Of a stretch of DNA of 64,000 bases, positions 1-7,839 are shown one piece after another (the stretch's first letter is position 1; each line of letters opens with the position of its first letter). The position numbers and the translations under genes are program-made. The notes under the pieces were generated by a model, which had not been told where the DNA came from, ran no database searches, and worked only from the letters and a program-made list of their open reading frames with translations. Source of the DNA: SZUA-430 sp964547645 (GTDB taxonomy: Bacteria > Pseudomonadota > Alphaproteobacteria > Micropepsales > Micropepsaceae); the NCBI GenBank assembly GCA_964547645.1, contig CAZJOM010000001.1, forward strand, positions 68,419 to 132,418, written 5' to 3'.

Positions 1-488
1 AGCAGTATCGCGCGGCCTCGCAGGCCTACGAGCGCATGACGATCCGGGCGCCGGTCGCCGGAACGGTGATGGCTTCGCGCACGGTCACGATGGGCGCGGT
101 GGTACGGCCGGGCGAAACCGTGCTCGAGATCGTGCCGTCGAACGATCGCCTGATGGTCGAGGTGCAGCTGCGGCCGACGGACGTCGACTCGGTGCATGTC
201 GGTCTCGAGACGGAAATTCGCTTCACCGGCCTCAGCCAGCGCACGACACTACCGATCCATGGAAAGGTCACGAATGTGTCGGCTGATGCCATTCAGGACG
301 CACGGACCAGCGCGTCGTACTTCATCGCGGACGTCGATGTGCCGGCCGGCGAGTTGGAGCGGCTTCATGGCATTCAGCTCCAGCCCGGCATGCCGGCGTC
401 GGTGATGATCAAGACCGGCGAGCGGACGGCGCTCGCCTATCTCACGCAGCCGCTGACGGACAGCATCAACCGCGCTTGGCGGGAATAA
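1..488 (+). CDS. HlyD-family type I secretion adaptor, C-terminal part
   Basis: Periplasmic adaptor (membrane fusion protein) linking an inner-membrane ABC exporter to an outer-membrane channel. Only the C-terminal ~160 residues are here; the frame is open at the window edge (first full codon at base 3). The lipoyl/beta-barrel part is visible, including YERMTIRAP, VRPGETVLEIVP and the terminal LTDSINRAWRE. It aligns closely and without large gaps to the end of the full-length adaptor at 3560-4897, so two paralogous adaptors lie about 3.5 kb apart. Its ABC partner is presumably off the left edge. It is convergent with the sigma-like gene at 492, with 3 bases between the stops. Confidence 0.9.
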   Translation, partial: QYRAASQAYERMTIRAPVAGTVMASRTVTMGAVVRPGETVLEIVPSNDRLMVEVQLRPTDVDSVHVGLETEIRFTGLSQRTTLPIHGKVTNVSADAIQDARTSASYFIADVDVPAGELERLHGIQLQPGMPASVMIKTGERTALAYLTQPLTDSINRAWRE

Positions 489-491
489 GGG

Positions 492-806
492 TTAGTTTTC
501 GCTCGCGATCATAAGGCGTAGCAACTCGCGCGCGTTCGACAAGCGCGCCATCAGTGCGTCGACGCTGAGATGCAGGCGATCTGCCGCCTCGCGGTAGGAT
601 AGGCCGTCGATGACGACCGCCGTGAGCGCCGCGCGGTCGCTCTCCGGCAACCGCTCAAAGCGATCGCGTGTTTTGGAAAGCATCGCGAGAGTCTCGTTTA
701 TGCGTTTCGCGGCCTGCGCTTGCGGGTCGGGAACGACCATGCCGCCGCCGCGCCGCGTGCCCGGCTTGAGATCGCTCATAGAAACAACATTGCGATGCCC
801 GCTCAT
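492..806 (-). CDS. Sigma-70 region 4-only protein
   Basis: About 104 residues. The C-terminal 65 residues form an ECF-type region 4 helix-turn-helix (RLPESDRAALTAVVIDGLSY, then REAADRLHLS and ARLSNARELL). This matches region 4 of the full ECF factor at 5665-6204 closely, but no region 2 is present upstream. I chose the ATG at 806 because GGGGAAG precedes it; an open frame continues to 917 without sigma homology. It could be a degenerate duplicate, or a regulator or decoy competing for the -35 element or an anti-sigma factor. It is read in the same direction as, and downstream of, the SCO gene. The family assignment is seen in the sequence; the role is inference. Confidence 0.7.
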   Translation of the reverse strand: MSGHRNVVSMSDLKPGTRRGGGMVVPDPQAQAAKRINETLAMLSKTRDRFERLPESDRAALTAVVIDGLSYREAADRLHLSVDALMARLSNARELLRLMIASEN

Positions 807-919
807 TCTTCTTCCCCGCCCCCTGGACCTTGGTAGGATAGCGTGTGCGAGCAAATTCGAGCCTGCGCAGATGGTCAGGTCAATAGATTTTTTCGCTTGC
901 GGCTTTTCCGCCGCCAAAT

Positions 920-1552
920 TTAGGGCTTTTCCGGGGCCTGTTGCGGTCCATTCGCAACTGGTGCGGCGGCCGGCAGCTTGAGCAAGCGCCTGAGCCGGTC
1001 GGCCATGACGTCGGGTCCGGCGCCGTACGCGACAGTATCCGTAACCGCACCCGCCTCATCGACCAAAAACACAGCTGCCGTATGATCGAGCGTGTAGTCC
1101 TTGCCGGTTAGGGGGACACGATCGTAATCCACCTCAAATGCCTTGGCGACCCGGGCGGTGCTCTGAGCCGTTCCCGTAAGCGCGCGAACGCGGCCATTGA
1201 AGCCGGAGAAGTAGTTTTTCAACACGGCCGGGGTGTCGCGCGCGGGATCAAGCGACACGAAAATGACCTGGACGTGGTCGGCGGGCTTGCCAATCTTGGC
1301 CAAGGCCGCATCGATTTCGTAGACGGTCACGGGGCAAATCACCGGACAGTGGGTAAAGCCGAAAAAGACGGCGCGCGGTTTTCCATTCAGCTCGCGCCAA
1401 CGCACCTGCACCCCTGCGTCGGTGGTGAGCACAACCTCATCGACACCTTTCCCGAGTGTGCTGACGCCTTCGGCCTTCGTGGCCGCGGCGTCGGCTATGC
1501 CGAAAGAGAGGCTGAGCGCCAGAATGCCGCCTAATAGTCCGCGCCGCTTCAC
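920..1552 (-). CDS. SCO1/SenC family copper chaperone
   Basis: 210-residue thioredoxin-fold protein of the SCO1/SenC family, which delivers copper to the CuA site of cytochrome c oxidase or acts as a periplasmic thiol reductase. An N-terminal signal or anchor (GGILALSLSFGIADA) is followed by the diagnostic FGFTHCPVICP, giving the CxxxC copper-binding pair, and by the distal histidine in YTLDHTAAVF. All three copper ligands are present. The start is GTG. The tail is proline/alanine rich. It precedes the sigma-4-like gene on the same strand (113-base gap). No cytochrome oxidase genes are nearby, so a general copper or thiol role is also possible. Confidence 0.9.
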   Translation of the reverse strand: MKRRGLLGGILALSLSFGIADAAATKAEGVSTLGKGVDEVVLTTDAGVQVRWRELNGKPRAVFFGFTHCPVICPVTVYEIDAALAKIGKPADHVQVIFVSLDPARDTPAVLKNYFSGFNGRVRALTGTAQSTARVAKAFEVDYDRVPLTGKDYTLDHTAAVFLVDEAGAVTDTVAYGAGPDVMADRLRRLLKLPAAAPVANGPQQAPEKP

Positions 1553-1824
1553 CGGAAATCCCCACGCTGCTGCAGATCCACCATATCCGATCCGCGCTGT
1601 CTCTGCATTCGTTTAGCTAATCGCTTCGGCTGTGCCGAAGTGAGAAAGTTCCATCGATCGGCCGATCCGCCCATTTACGAGTTGCTAACCAGTTACAGCA
1701 AAAGCGCACGCAATATGGGCGGCAATCCGCCCTTCCCCGCACTCATGGGGTCGTCCGAACGGCGGAATGGCGCGGTCCCTGCAGTCCCCCGGGCTCGGGA
1801 AGGATTCCATCCCCTGGAGCCCCT
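1553..1824. other. Divergent intergenic region with two hairpins
   Basis: 272 bases between the divergent SCO and ABC exporter genes, so promoters for both must lie here. Two perfect short inverted repeats are visible: CTTCGGC-TGT-GCCGAAG at 1624-1640 and GGGCGG-CAAT-CCGCCC at 1717-1732. A GTG-initiated 62-codon frame (1640-1828) overlaps the exporter start as ATGA but has no recognisable composition. I do not see a convincing -35/-10 pair. Confidence 0.5.
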
Positions 1825-3570
1825 ATGAAGGACCAACGAAGCAGCTTGTTGATGCGCGCGCTTTACCGCTCGCGGCGCGTCTTCATGAGCGTCGGCGTAT
1901 TTAGCTTTTTCATCAACCTGGCGATGCTGAACGGTCCGCTGTTCATGCAGCAGGTCTACGATCGCGTCATGTCGTCGGGGAGCAAGGACACGCTGATCTT
2001 TCTAACAATCCTCGCGGTCGGCGTTCTGGTGTTTCAGTCGCTGCTCGAGATCGCGCGCTCCGATTTGCTGATCCGCGTCGGGGCAAAGCTCGACAGCGAG
2101 TTGGCGGGCGAGACGTTCGGTCTCTCGCTCGAGATGAAGAACCAGAAGCTCTCCTCCGCGCAAGGATTGCGCGATCTCGATTCCGTACGCACGTTCTTGA
2201 CCGGTCCCGGGCTCATCGCGATGTTCGATGCGCCGTGGACGCCGATCTTTTTGCTCTTTGTCTTCATGATCCACCCGTTGCTCGGCACGCTCGCGCTCGG
2301 CGGCGCGGTGGTCATTCTGATGCTGACCTATCTGAGTGAACTGGCGACCCGCGGCGCGCTCGGCGAGGCGGCAACGGCGCATCGTGATTCCGAATACTTC
2401 ACCGGCACGCTGCACAACAACTCCGAGTCCGCCCGCGCGATGGGCATGGCGAAGAACCTGCAGCGCCGCTGGCAAGAGCATCACGAGGCCAGCATCGCCT
2501 GGCAAGCTCTCGCCAGCGATCGCGGCACGCGGCTGAACTCGGCGGCAAAGCTCTGCCGCCAAGCGCTACAGATTTTCTCGCTGGCGCTTGGCGCTTGGCT
2601 CGCGCTCGACAATCAAATCTCTTCAGGCGCCATCATCGCTGCGTCGATCATCATGGGTCGCGCGCTGGCGCCGATCGAAGCGACGATCGGTCAGTGGAAG
2701 AGCTTCGTGCAAGCGCGCCAGGCCTATGCGCGGCTGAATGCAGCGCTGCGCGTTTCCGACACCGCCGGACGTACCGAGCTGCCGCCGCCGGAAGGCGTGT
2801 TCAAGCTGGAAGACGTAACGATGCGCTTCGAGGGCACTAAGGAACCGATCCTGAAGGGGATTTCGTTCGAGCTCGCCGCCGGCGAAGCACTGGGTATCAT
2901 TGGACCCACGGGCACCGGCAAGTCGACGTTGGCGCGGTTGATGATCGGAAGCTGGAAGCCGACATCCGGCAATGTGCGCCTCGACGGTGCGGAAGTTTCG
3001 GATTGGCCGTCGAGCGAGATTGGACCTTATGTCGGCTACTTGGCGCAGGACGTCGAGCTCTTGGACGGCACGGTCGCGGAGAACATCTCGCGCTACGGGA
3101 CCCATGACTCGAACGCGATCGTCGAGGCGGCCAAGATCGCCGGCGCGCACGAGTTCATCCTGAGTCTGCCCAACGGCTACGACACAGTGATCGGCGAGCG
3201 CGGCAAGTTGTTGTCCGGCGGTCAGCGCCAACGCGTCGGCCTTGCGCGCGCTATCTACGGCAACACCAAAGTGGTCGTGTTGGACGAGCCGAACGCAAAC
3301 CTCGACGCCACCGGCGAGGCTGAATTGCGGCGCGCGGTCGAATTTCTGAAGAAGCAAGGCCGCACCGTCGTCATCGTCACGCATCGCCCGGCCATTCTGC
3401 CTGTGGCCGATAAACTGGCGGTGCTGCGAAACGGCGAGCTTTTGTTCTTCGGACCGCGCGACGAAGTCCTCGCCTCGTTGAACAGAGCGGCACAGCAGGC
3501 GGCTCGCGCGCCGGCCGCCGCCGCAGCAGCAAGCAACGTCACGAATCTGGAGGCCCGTTATGCAAGCTAA
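1825..3570 (+). CDS. Type I secretion system permease/ATPase (PrtD-like)
   Basis: 581 residues: an N-terminal ABC transmembrane domain with about six membrane segments in the first ~310 residues, then a nucleotide-binding domain. Walker A is GPTGTGKST near residue 360, the signature is LSGGQRQR near 462, and Walker B is VVVLDEP followed by NANLD. There is no N-terminal C39 peptidase or C39-like domain, which fits the PrtD/AprD class that exports proteases and RTX or repeat proteins in one step. The ATG follows CTGGAGC. It overlaps the next gene by 11 bases, so adaptor and ATPase are co-translated. An outer-membrane TolC-type channel is not found in the window. Confidence 0.93.
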   Translation: MKDQRSSLLMRALYRSRRVFMSVGVFSFFINLAMLNGPLFMQQVYDRVMSSGSKDTLIFLTILAVGVLVFQSLLEIARSDLLIRVGAKLDSELAGETFGLSLEMKNQKLSSAQGLRDLDSVRTFLTGPGLIAMFDAPWTPIFLLFVFMIHPLLGTLALGGAVVILMLTYLSELATRGALGEAATAHRDSEYFTGTLHNNSESARAMGMAKNLQRRWQEHHEASIAWQALASDRGTRLNSAAKLCRQALQIFSLALGAWLALDNQISSGAIIAASIIMGRALAPIEATIGQWKSFVQARQAYARLNAALRVSDTAGRTELPPPEGVFKLEDVTMRFEGTKEPILKGISFELAAGEALGIIGPTGTGKSTLARLMIGSWKPTSGNVRLDGAEVSDWPSSEIGPYVGYLAQDVELLDGTVAENISRYGTHDSNAIVEAAKIAGAHEFILSLPNGYDTVIGERGKLLSGGQRQRVGLARAIYGNTKVVVLDEPNANLDATGEAELRRAVEFLKKQGRTVVIVTHRPAILPVADKLAVLRNGELLFFGPRDEVLASLNRAAQQAARAPAAAAAASNVTNLEARYAS

Positions 3571-4897
3571 ACCGAGCCCGCGCAGGCCAAATTTTCCCAA
3601 CGGAACGCCTGGCACCGCGACCAACACGAAGCGGGCAATGATGATGGGCTTTGGCCTCATCGTGCTGTGCGTCGGCGGCTTCGGCGTGTGGAGTACGACC
3701 GTCCCAATTGCGGGCGCGGTCGTGGCGAATGGCCAGGTCGTTGTCGCATCCAAGCGCAAGCAAATTCAACACCCAACCGGAGGGGTAGTCCGCGCGCTCA
3801 GGGTCGAAGACGGCAGGTCGGTGAAGGCCGGCGACGTGCTGGTCGAACTTGAAGACGCGGACGCGGCGGACCGCTTCACGCGAACGCGCGATTCTTTTTA
3901 TTTGGCGCTCGCGAGCGCAGCCCGCTTGCGCGCGGAAGCCGCAGACCATGATGCGCCGGACGCGCCGGAGGAATTGATCGCCGCCGCCAAAACCCAGCCG
4001 GCGGTCAAAGATATCCTTGAAGGTCAAAGGCAATTGTTCGCCGCGCGGCGCATAGAGATGCGCGGACAGCTGTCGATTATCGAAGAGCAGCAAGAGCAGC
4101 TAAAGAACGAGCTTCGCGGATTGGAATCGGACCGCGCCTCGGCGGCGCAGCAGATCGCGATGACGTCGAGCGAACTCAAGGTCGTCGATGAACTCTACAA
4201 GAAGGGCTACACCACGCGCACGCGCGTGTTTTCGCTGCGGCGCGACATCGCGCAGCTCTCCGGCAACTCCGGACGCACAACGGCCATGATCGCACGCACG
4301 CGCAGCGCCATCATCGAGAACGACCTGAAACTGATGCAGGCGCGCAATCAGATGCAGTCCGTCATTCAAAACGAGCTGCGCGAAGTCGAGGCGAAAGTAC
4401 CGAATTTGCGCGAACAGTATCGCGCTGCCCGGTTTGCCTATGAGCGCATGACAATCCGCGCACCGTCGGCCGGAGTCGTGTTTGCGTCAAAGCTGACCGT
4501 CGGCTCCGTTGTGCGCCCCGGCGAGACGGTGCTCGAGATTGTGCCCGCGGGTGACCGCATGATGGTGGAAGTGCAACTGCGCCCGAACGACGTGGACGCC
4601 GTAAAGATCGGGCTCGACACGGAAATTCGCTTCACGGGTTTGAGCCAACGTACGACACTGCCGGTTATGGGACGGGTGACGTTGGTGTCTGCCGACGCAC
4701 TACAGGATCCGCGCACGAACGCACCCTACTTCGTCGCGCATATCGACGTGCCGGATGCCGAGATCGCCAAGCTGAAGCACGTTCACCTCTCGCCGGGCAT
4801 GCCGGCGGCAGTGATGATCAAGACCGGCGACCGCACGGCGCTGGCCTATCTGACGCAGCCGTTGACGGAGAGCATCAACCGCGCGTGGCGCGAATAA
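3560..4897 (+). CDS. HlyD-family type I secretion adaptor
   Basis: 445 residues. A cytoplasmic N-terminus, one membrane segment (MMMGFGLIVLCVGGFGVW), a split biotinyl-lipoyl hairpin (HPTGGVVRAL early, MTIRAPSAGVVFASKL late), a long helical/coiled-coil middle, and the HlyD beta-barrel with VRPGETVLEIVP and the C-terminal ALAYLTQPLTESINRAWRE. It is translationally coupled to the PrtD-like ATPase (start inside that gene, SD GGAGG). Together they form the inner-membrane part of a type I secretion system. The C-terminal half is a close paralogue of the partial adaptor at 1-488. The stop lies 30 bases from the convergent anti-sigma gene. Confidence 0.95.
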   Translation: MQAKPSPRRPNFPNGTPGTATNTKRAMMMGFGLIVLCVGGFGVWSTTVPIAGAVVANGQVVVASKRKQIQHPTGGVVRALRVEDGRSVKAGDVLVELEDADAADRFTRTRDSFYLALASAARLRAEAADHDAPDAPEELIAAAKTQPAVKDILEGQRQLFAARRIEMRGQLSIIEEQQEQLKNELRGLESDRASAAQQIAMTSSELKVVDELYKKGYTTRTRVFSLRRDIAQLSGNSGRTTAMIARTRSAIIENDLKLMQARNQMQSVIQNELREVEAKVPNLREQYRAARFAYERMTIRAPSAGVVFASKLTVGSVVRPGETVLEIVPAGDRMMVEVQLRPNDVDAVKIGLDTEIRFTGLSQRTTLPVMGRVTLVSADALQDPRTNAPYFVAHIDVPDAEIAKLKHVHLSPGMPAAVMIKTGDRTALAYLTQPLTESINRAWRE

Positions 4898-4927
4898 ACG
4901 CCACGCTCCACTTCAACCGTTCGGGTT

Positions 4928-5668
4928 CTACTTGCCTTGCGTCCAGCCGCGCGCGATCGCTTCGCGCTCGGCATCGGCGTCCATCGTGGACTTCACGCCA
5001 AGGCGGGCGAACGCCGCGCCAATGACGGGATCGTTCTCGGCGCCTGCTTGACGATAGGCGTCGGGCGCATCGTCGACCGGCGAGCGCACCAGCGCTTCAA
5101 CGTCCCAGGCTTCTTGCTCGGTGTTTCGGCACGCGACGAAACGCGCGGCAGCGTCATGGCCGTCGATACGAACTTCGCGGCAAGGCCTGCCGTCATTGGC
5201 GACGAAACTCAGCACCGGGGTCACACGAAAACCTTGCTCGTACGCGACCTGGCCGGCTGGCGTCTGCGCCAGAACCGACTGAACGACGCCAGCCACATGC
5301 ACGTCACCGTCGGTGACACTCACAAGTCCGGCAGAGCCTGCGGTCAACATGCCGCCAGCCATAACACCGATGACGCCCGCAGCGATCGCCGCGCCGGCCG
5401 GAATCCAGCTTGGTGCGAAACGCCGCTTCGGCACCAGCCGAACGACGGCCGCGCTTTCCGTGTCCTTCAGCAGCTCGGCAAATCGATCGGGTTGATCGAC
5501 CGGCGCTGGGAAGGCGGCACGCAACAGTTCATCGACCTGACGCAGCTCTTCGAGACGGGCGCGAAGCACACCGTCGTTGTCGACGGCGATACGGACGGCT
5601 TCGGCTTCCTGTTCGTCAAGCTCGCCGTCAGCGAAGGCCATCAGGGTTTCGTCGCTCAGGTTGATCAT
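4928..5668 (-). CDS. Membrane anti-sigma factor for the adjacent ECF sigma
   Basis: 246 residues: an N-terminal anti-sigma domain (LSDETLMAFADGELDEQEAE), one membrane segment at about residues 89-114, and a periplasmic domain of about 130 residues. The cytoplasmic part has no His/Cys zinc motif, so it is not a ZAS-type factor. The periplasmic part has two cysteines (about C163 and C180) that could form a redox-sensitive disulfide; that is inference. Its ATG overlaps the sigma stop as ATGA, the usual sigma/anti-sigma coupling. It probably holds the sigma factor at the membrane until an envelope signal is sensed. Confidence 0.85.
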   Translation of the reverse strand: MINLSDETLMAFADGELDEQEAEAVRIAVDNDGVLRARLEELRQVDELLRAAFPAPVDQPDRFAELLKDTESAAVVRLVPKRRFAPSWIPAGAAIAAGVIGVMAGGMLTAGSAGLVSVTDGDVHVAGVVQSVLAQTPAGQVAYEQGFRVTPVLSFVANDGRPCREVRIDGHDAAARFVACRNTEQEAWDVEALVRSPVDDAPDAYRQAGAENDPVIGAAFARLGVKSTMDADAEREAIARGWTQGK

Positions 5669-6204
5669 TTCGCACTCGCTACCGCGGGCATCGCCCCGTC
5701 TTGTTCAATCATCTGCCGCAGCGCTTCGCGGGCGCGCGACAACCGGCTCATCAAGGTACCGATCGGAATCTCAAGCTGGTCTGCCGCTTCGCGATAGGAC
5801 CGCCCGTCGATCACTACCAGGGCAAGCGCCAGACGCTGATCTTCCGGAAGGCGTGCAAAACGCTCACGCGTCTTGTTAAGCATTAACATTGTTTCGGCCA
5901 CCCGGCGGCCGTCTACCGTGGTTTCTGTCGCGGCGCCATCCAGCGCATTCTTGCGATCGGTTGTTTTACGCCTACGCAACTCGTCTCTCCACAGGTTCTG
6001 CATGATCTTGAACAGCCAACTGTCGAGGCGCGTCCCCTCTTGCCAGAGGTCGGCCTTGTTCAGCGCCCGTTCGATCGCGGCTTGGACGACATCGTCCCCA
6101 TCTTCCTGAGATCCGGCCAACGCCGCGCCAAACCGGCGGAGGCGCGGCAGATGCTGCGCTATCTCCCGGCGAAGCTGATCGCGTGGGCTGGTCACAACTT
6201 GCAT
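5665..6204 (-). CDS. ECF-family RNA polymerase sigma factor
   Basis: 179 residues with region 2 (DDVVQAAIERALNK, then DSWLFKIMQNLWRDELRRRK) and region 4 (RLPEDQRLALALVVIDGRSY, then SRLSRAREALRQM). The ATG directly abuts GAGGA; a GTG three codons downstream (6195) has better SD spacing and may be the true start. Upstream on the minus strand a GGAATA-N16-CGTT stretch resembles ECF-type promoters, hinting at autoregulation, but it lies very close to the start. It is divergent from the subtilase gene at 6300, a likely target. Confidence 0.92.
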   Translation of the reverse strand: MQVVTSPRDQLRREIAQHLPRLRRFGAALAGSQEDGDDVVQAAIERALNKADLWQEGTRLDSWLFKIMQNLWRDELRRRKTTDRKNALDGAATETTVDGRRVAETMLMLNKTRERFARLPEDQRLALALVVIDGRSYREAADQLEIPIGTLMSRLSRAREALRQMIEQDGAMPAVASAK

Positions 6205-6299
6205 TCCTCACACAACGAACCGCCACCTGATCTTATTCCCAGGCTGGGCGCAAATATCCTGCAAGACTCCCCGGCAGATTCCCTCTAGAATCCACTAAC

Positions 6300-7823
6300 A
6301 TGATGACCTCATTAACCAAATCGAGATGGCTCGCCTTGGCGGCCGTCTTGCTGCTTGCGTCTGCCCCTCTGGCGCTGGCCTCTCAGGGCAGTGGCGGAGG
6401 CAGCAATGGCAGCGGTAGCACGCCCGGCGGTAGCGGTGATGACCCGCCGGACGCAGCGGAACCGGACGACGTTGGCAGTGGCAGCACGCCCGGCGGATCC
6501 GGTGACGAATCGCCTGACGACTCAACCAGTCATGATGACTCAGGTAGCGACAATAGCGGATCGACGCCCGGCGGTTCCGGCGACGACGGCGATTCGGGCG
6601 ACAGCGGCAGTTCNNNNNNNNNNNNNNNNNNNNNNNNNNNNNNNNNNNNNNNNNNNNNNNNNNNNNNNNNNNNNNNNNNNNNNNNNNNNNNNNNNNNNNN
6701 NNNNNNNNNNNNNTCCGGTTCTGGGTCCAACAGCGGGTCATCCGCGAACGCCGGACGCGGCGATACGCACGACGATTTCGCCGGTCGCAACGAGCGCGGC
6801 GAACGCGTGCGCGAGGGTGAGGTCGTGCTGGTTACTTCCGTTGCCGATGTTGCGAAGATCGTCGGCGACAGCGGCCTGCGGGTAATTGAAGACATCAAGC
6901 TGACCGCACTGGGTCTGCGTGTTGTACGCGTGGCCGTGCCGGGCGACGGCTCGGCGGGCGACGTTATGAAAACTCTGCACGAACTCGATCCCAGCGCGCA
7001 GGTGACTTACAACCATCTCTACGAACCGGCTCGCGGCCCGGCGGAGCCCACGGCAGCCGTCAGCGCGCGGGCGCCACGTGCGAAGCCTGTCGCGCGGGTC
7101 AAAGACAAGATCGGCTTGATCGACGCCGGCGTCGATGGAACGCATCCGTTACTTAGCCAAGTCACTGTCACATCGAGAGCGTTCGGCGCGCGCGCTCAGG
7201 AAATCGACAAACACGGCACCGCCGTTGCATCGCGCCTCGCGGAAGCCGCGCCCGGGGCGACGATCGTAGCGGCGAATGTGTTTACCTTGACCGGTGACGG
7301 TCATGAATTGGCGTCGGCAGACGCCATCGCGCGCGGCCTTGATTGGCTAGCGCAGCTTGAAGTGCCGGTGATCAATCTCAGCCTCACCGGGCCTGCCAAT
7401 CCCATTCTACAGGCCGTGGCGGAACGCTTGATAGCGCGTGGGCATGTACTCGTCGCTGCCGTCGGCAACGAAGGGCCCCGCGGCGCGCCGCAATATCCGG
7501 CCGCGTATGACAAGGTAGTGGGCGTGACGGCGGTTGACGGGCACGGCCGCGTGTACATCTACGCAAACCAAGGCGACTACGTCGACTTTGCAGCCACTGG
7601 TGTCGACACGCCGGCAGCGAACGATGCCGGTAAGGTCGAAAAGGTTTCGGGGACATCTTACGCTGCGCCGATCGTTGCGGCCGCGCTGGCCCGGCTAGTG
7701 GACAAACCCGACCCGCAACTCGCTCGCGACGCTATTCAGGTGCTTCAAGCGCGGGCGCAAGACGTAGGCGCCCCAGGGCGCGATCCGATCTATGGTTATG
7801 GCGTAATCCACCTGCCACGTTAG
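6300..7823 (+). CDS. Secreted subtilisin-like serine protease (S8), interrupted by a gap
   Basis: Sec signal peptide (SRWLALAAVLLLASAPLALA), then a Gly/Ser/Asp linker with at least three STPGGSGD repeats that runs into a 100-N gap. After the gap come a pro-domain-like segment and an S8 catalytic domain with all three residues in context: Asp in IGLIDAGVDGTHP, His in KHGTAVAS and Ser in GTSYAAPIVAAALA. The frame is continuous across the placeholder only because 100 N were inserted; real length and frame there are unknown. A divergent ECF sigma gene lies 95 bases away and a possible type I exporter is nearby, but the Sec signal argues against type I export of this protein. Confidence 0.88.
   Translation: MMTSLTKSRWLALAAVLLLASAPLALASQGSGGGSNGSGSTPGGSGDDPPDAAEPDDVGSGSTPGGSGDESPDDSTSHDDSGSDNSGSTPGGSGDDGDSGDSGSXXXXXXXXXXXXXXXXXXXXXXXXXXXXXXXXXXSGSGSNSGSSANAGRGDTHDDFAGRNERGERVREGEVVLVTSVADVAKIVGDSGLRVIEDIKLTALGLRVVRVAVPGDGSAGDVMKTLHELDPSAQVTYNHLYEPARGPAEPTAAVSARAPRAKPVARVKDKIGLIDAGVDGTHPLLSQVTVTSRAFGARAQEIDKHGTAVASRLAEAAPGATIVAANVFTLTGDGHELASADAIARGLDWLAQLEVPVINLSLTGPANPILQAVAERLIARGHVLVAAVGNEGPRGAPQYPAAYDKVVGVTAVDGHGRVYIYANQGDYVDFAATGVDTPAANDAGKVEKVSGTSYAAPIVAAALARLVDKPDPQLARDAIQVLQARAQDVGAPGRDPIYGYGVIHLPR
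6614..6713. other. Assembly gap (100 N) inside the subtilase linker
   Basis: Exactly 100 N, the usual placeholder for a gap of unknown size. It falls in the low-complexity Gly/Ser/Asp repeat of the protease gene, so collapsed or unresolved tandem repeats are the probable cause. Confidence 0.97.
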
Positions 7824-7839
7824 TCATTCGAAACGGTTC

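Noticed and set aside
1640..1828. 62-codon GTG frame ending in an ATGA overlap with the ABC exporter
   Set aside because: No ribosome site, composition of random GC-rich DNA, and two hairpins inside it; more likely leader sequence.
2623..3759. 378-codon antisense frame over the exporter/adaptor
   Set aside because: Arg/Ala-rich shadow of well-supported genes on the other strand.
5665..6299. GGAATA-N16-CGTT upstream of the ECF gene as its promoter
   Set aside because: It resembles ECF promoters but lies so close to the ATG that it would need a leaderless transcript or the GTG at 6195; kept only as a note.
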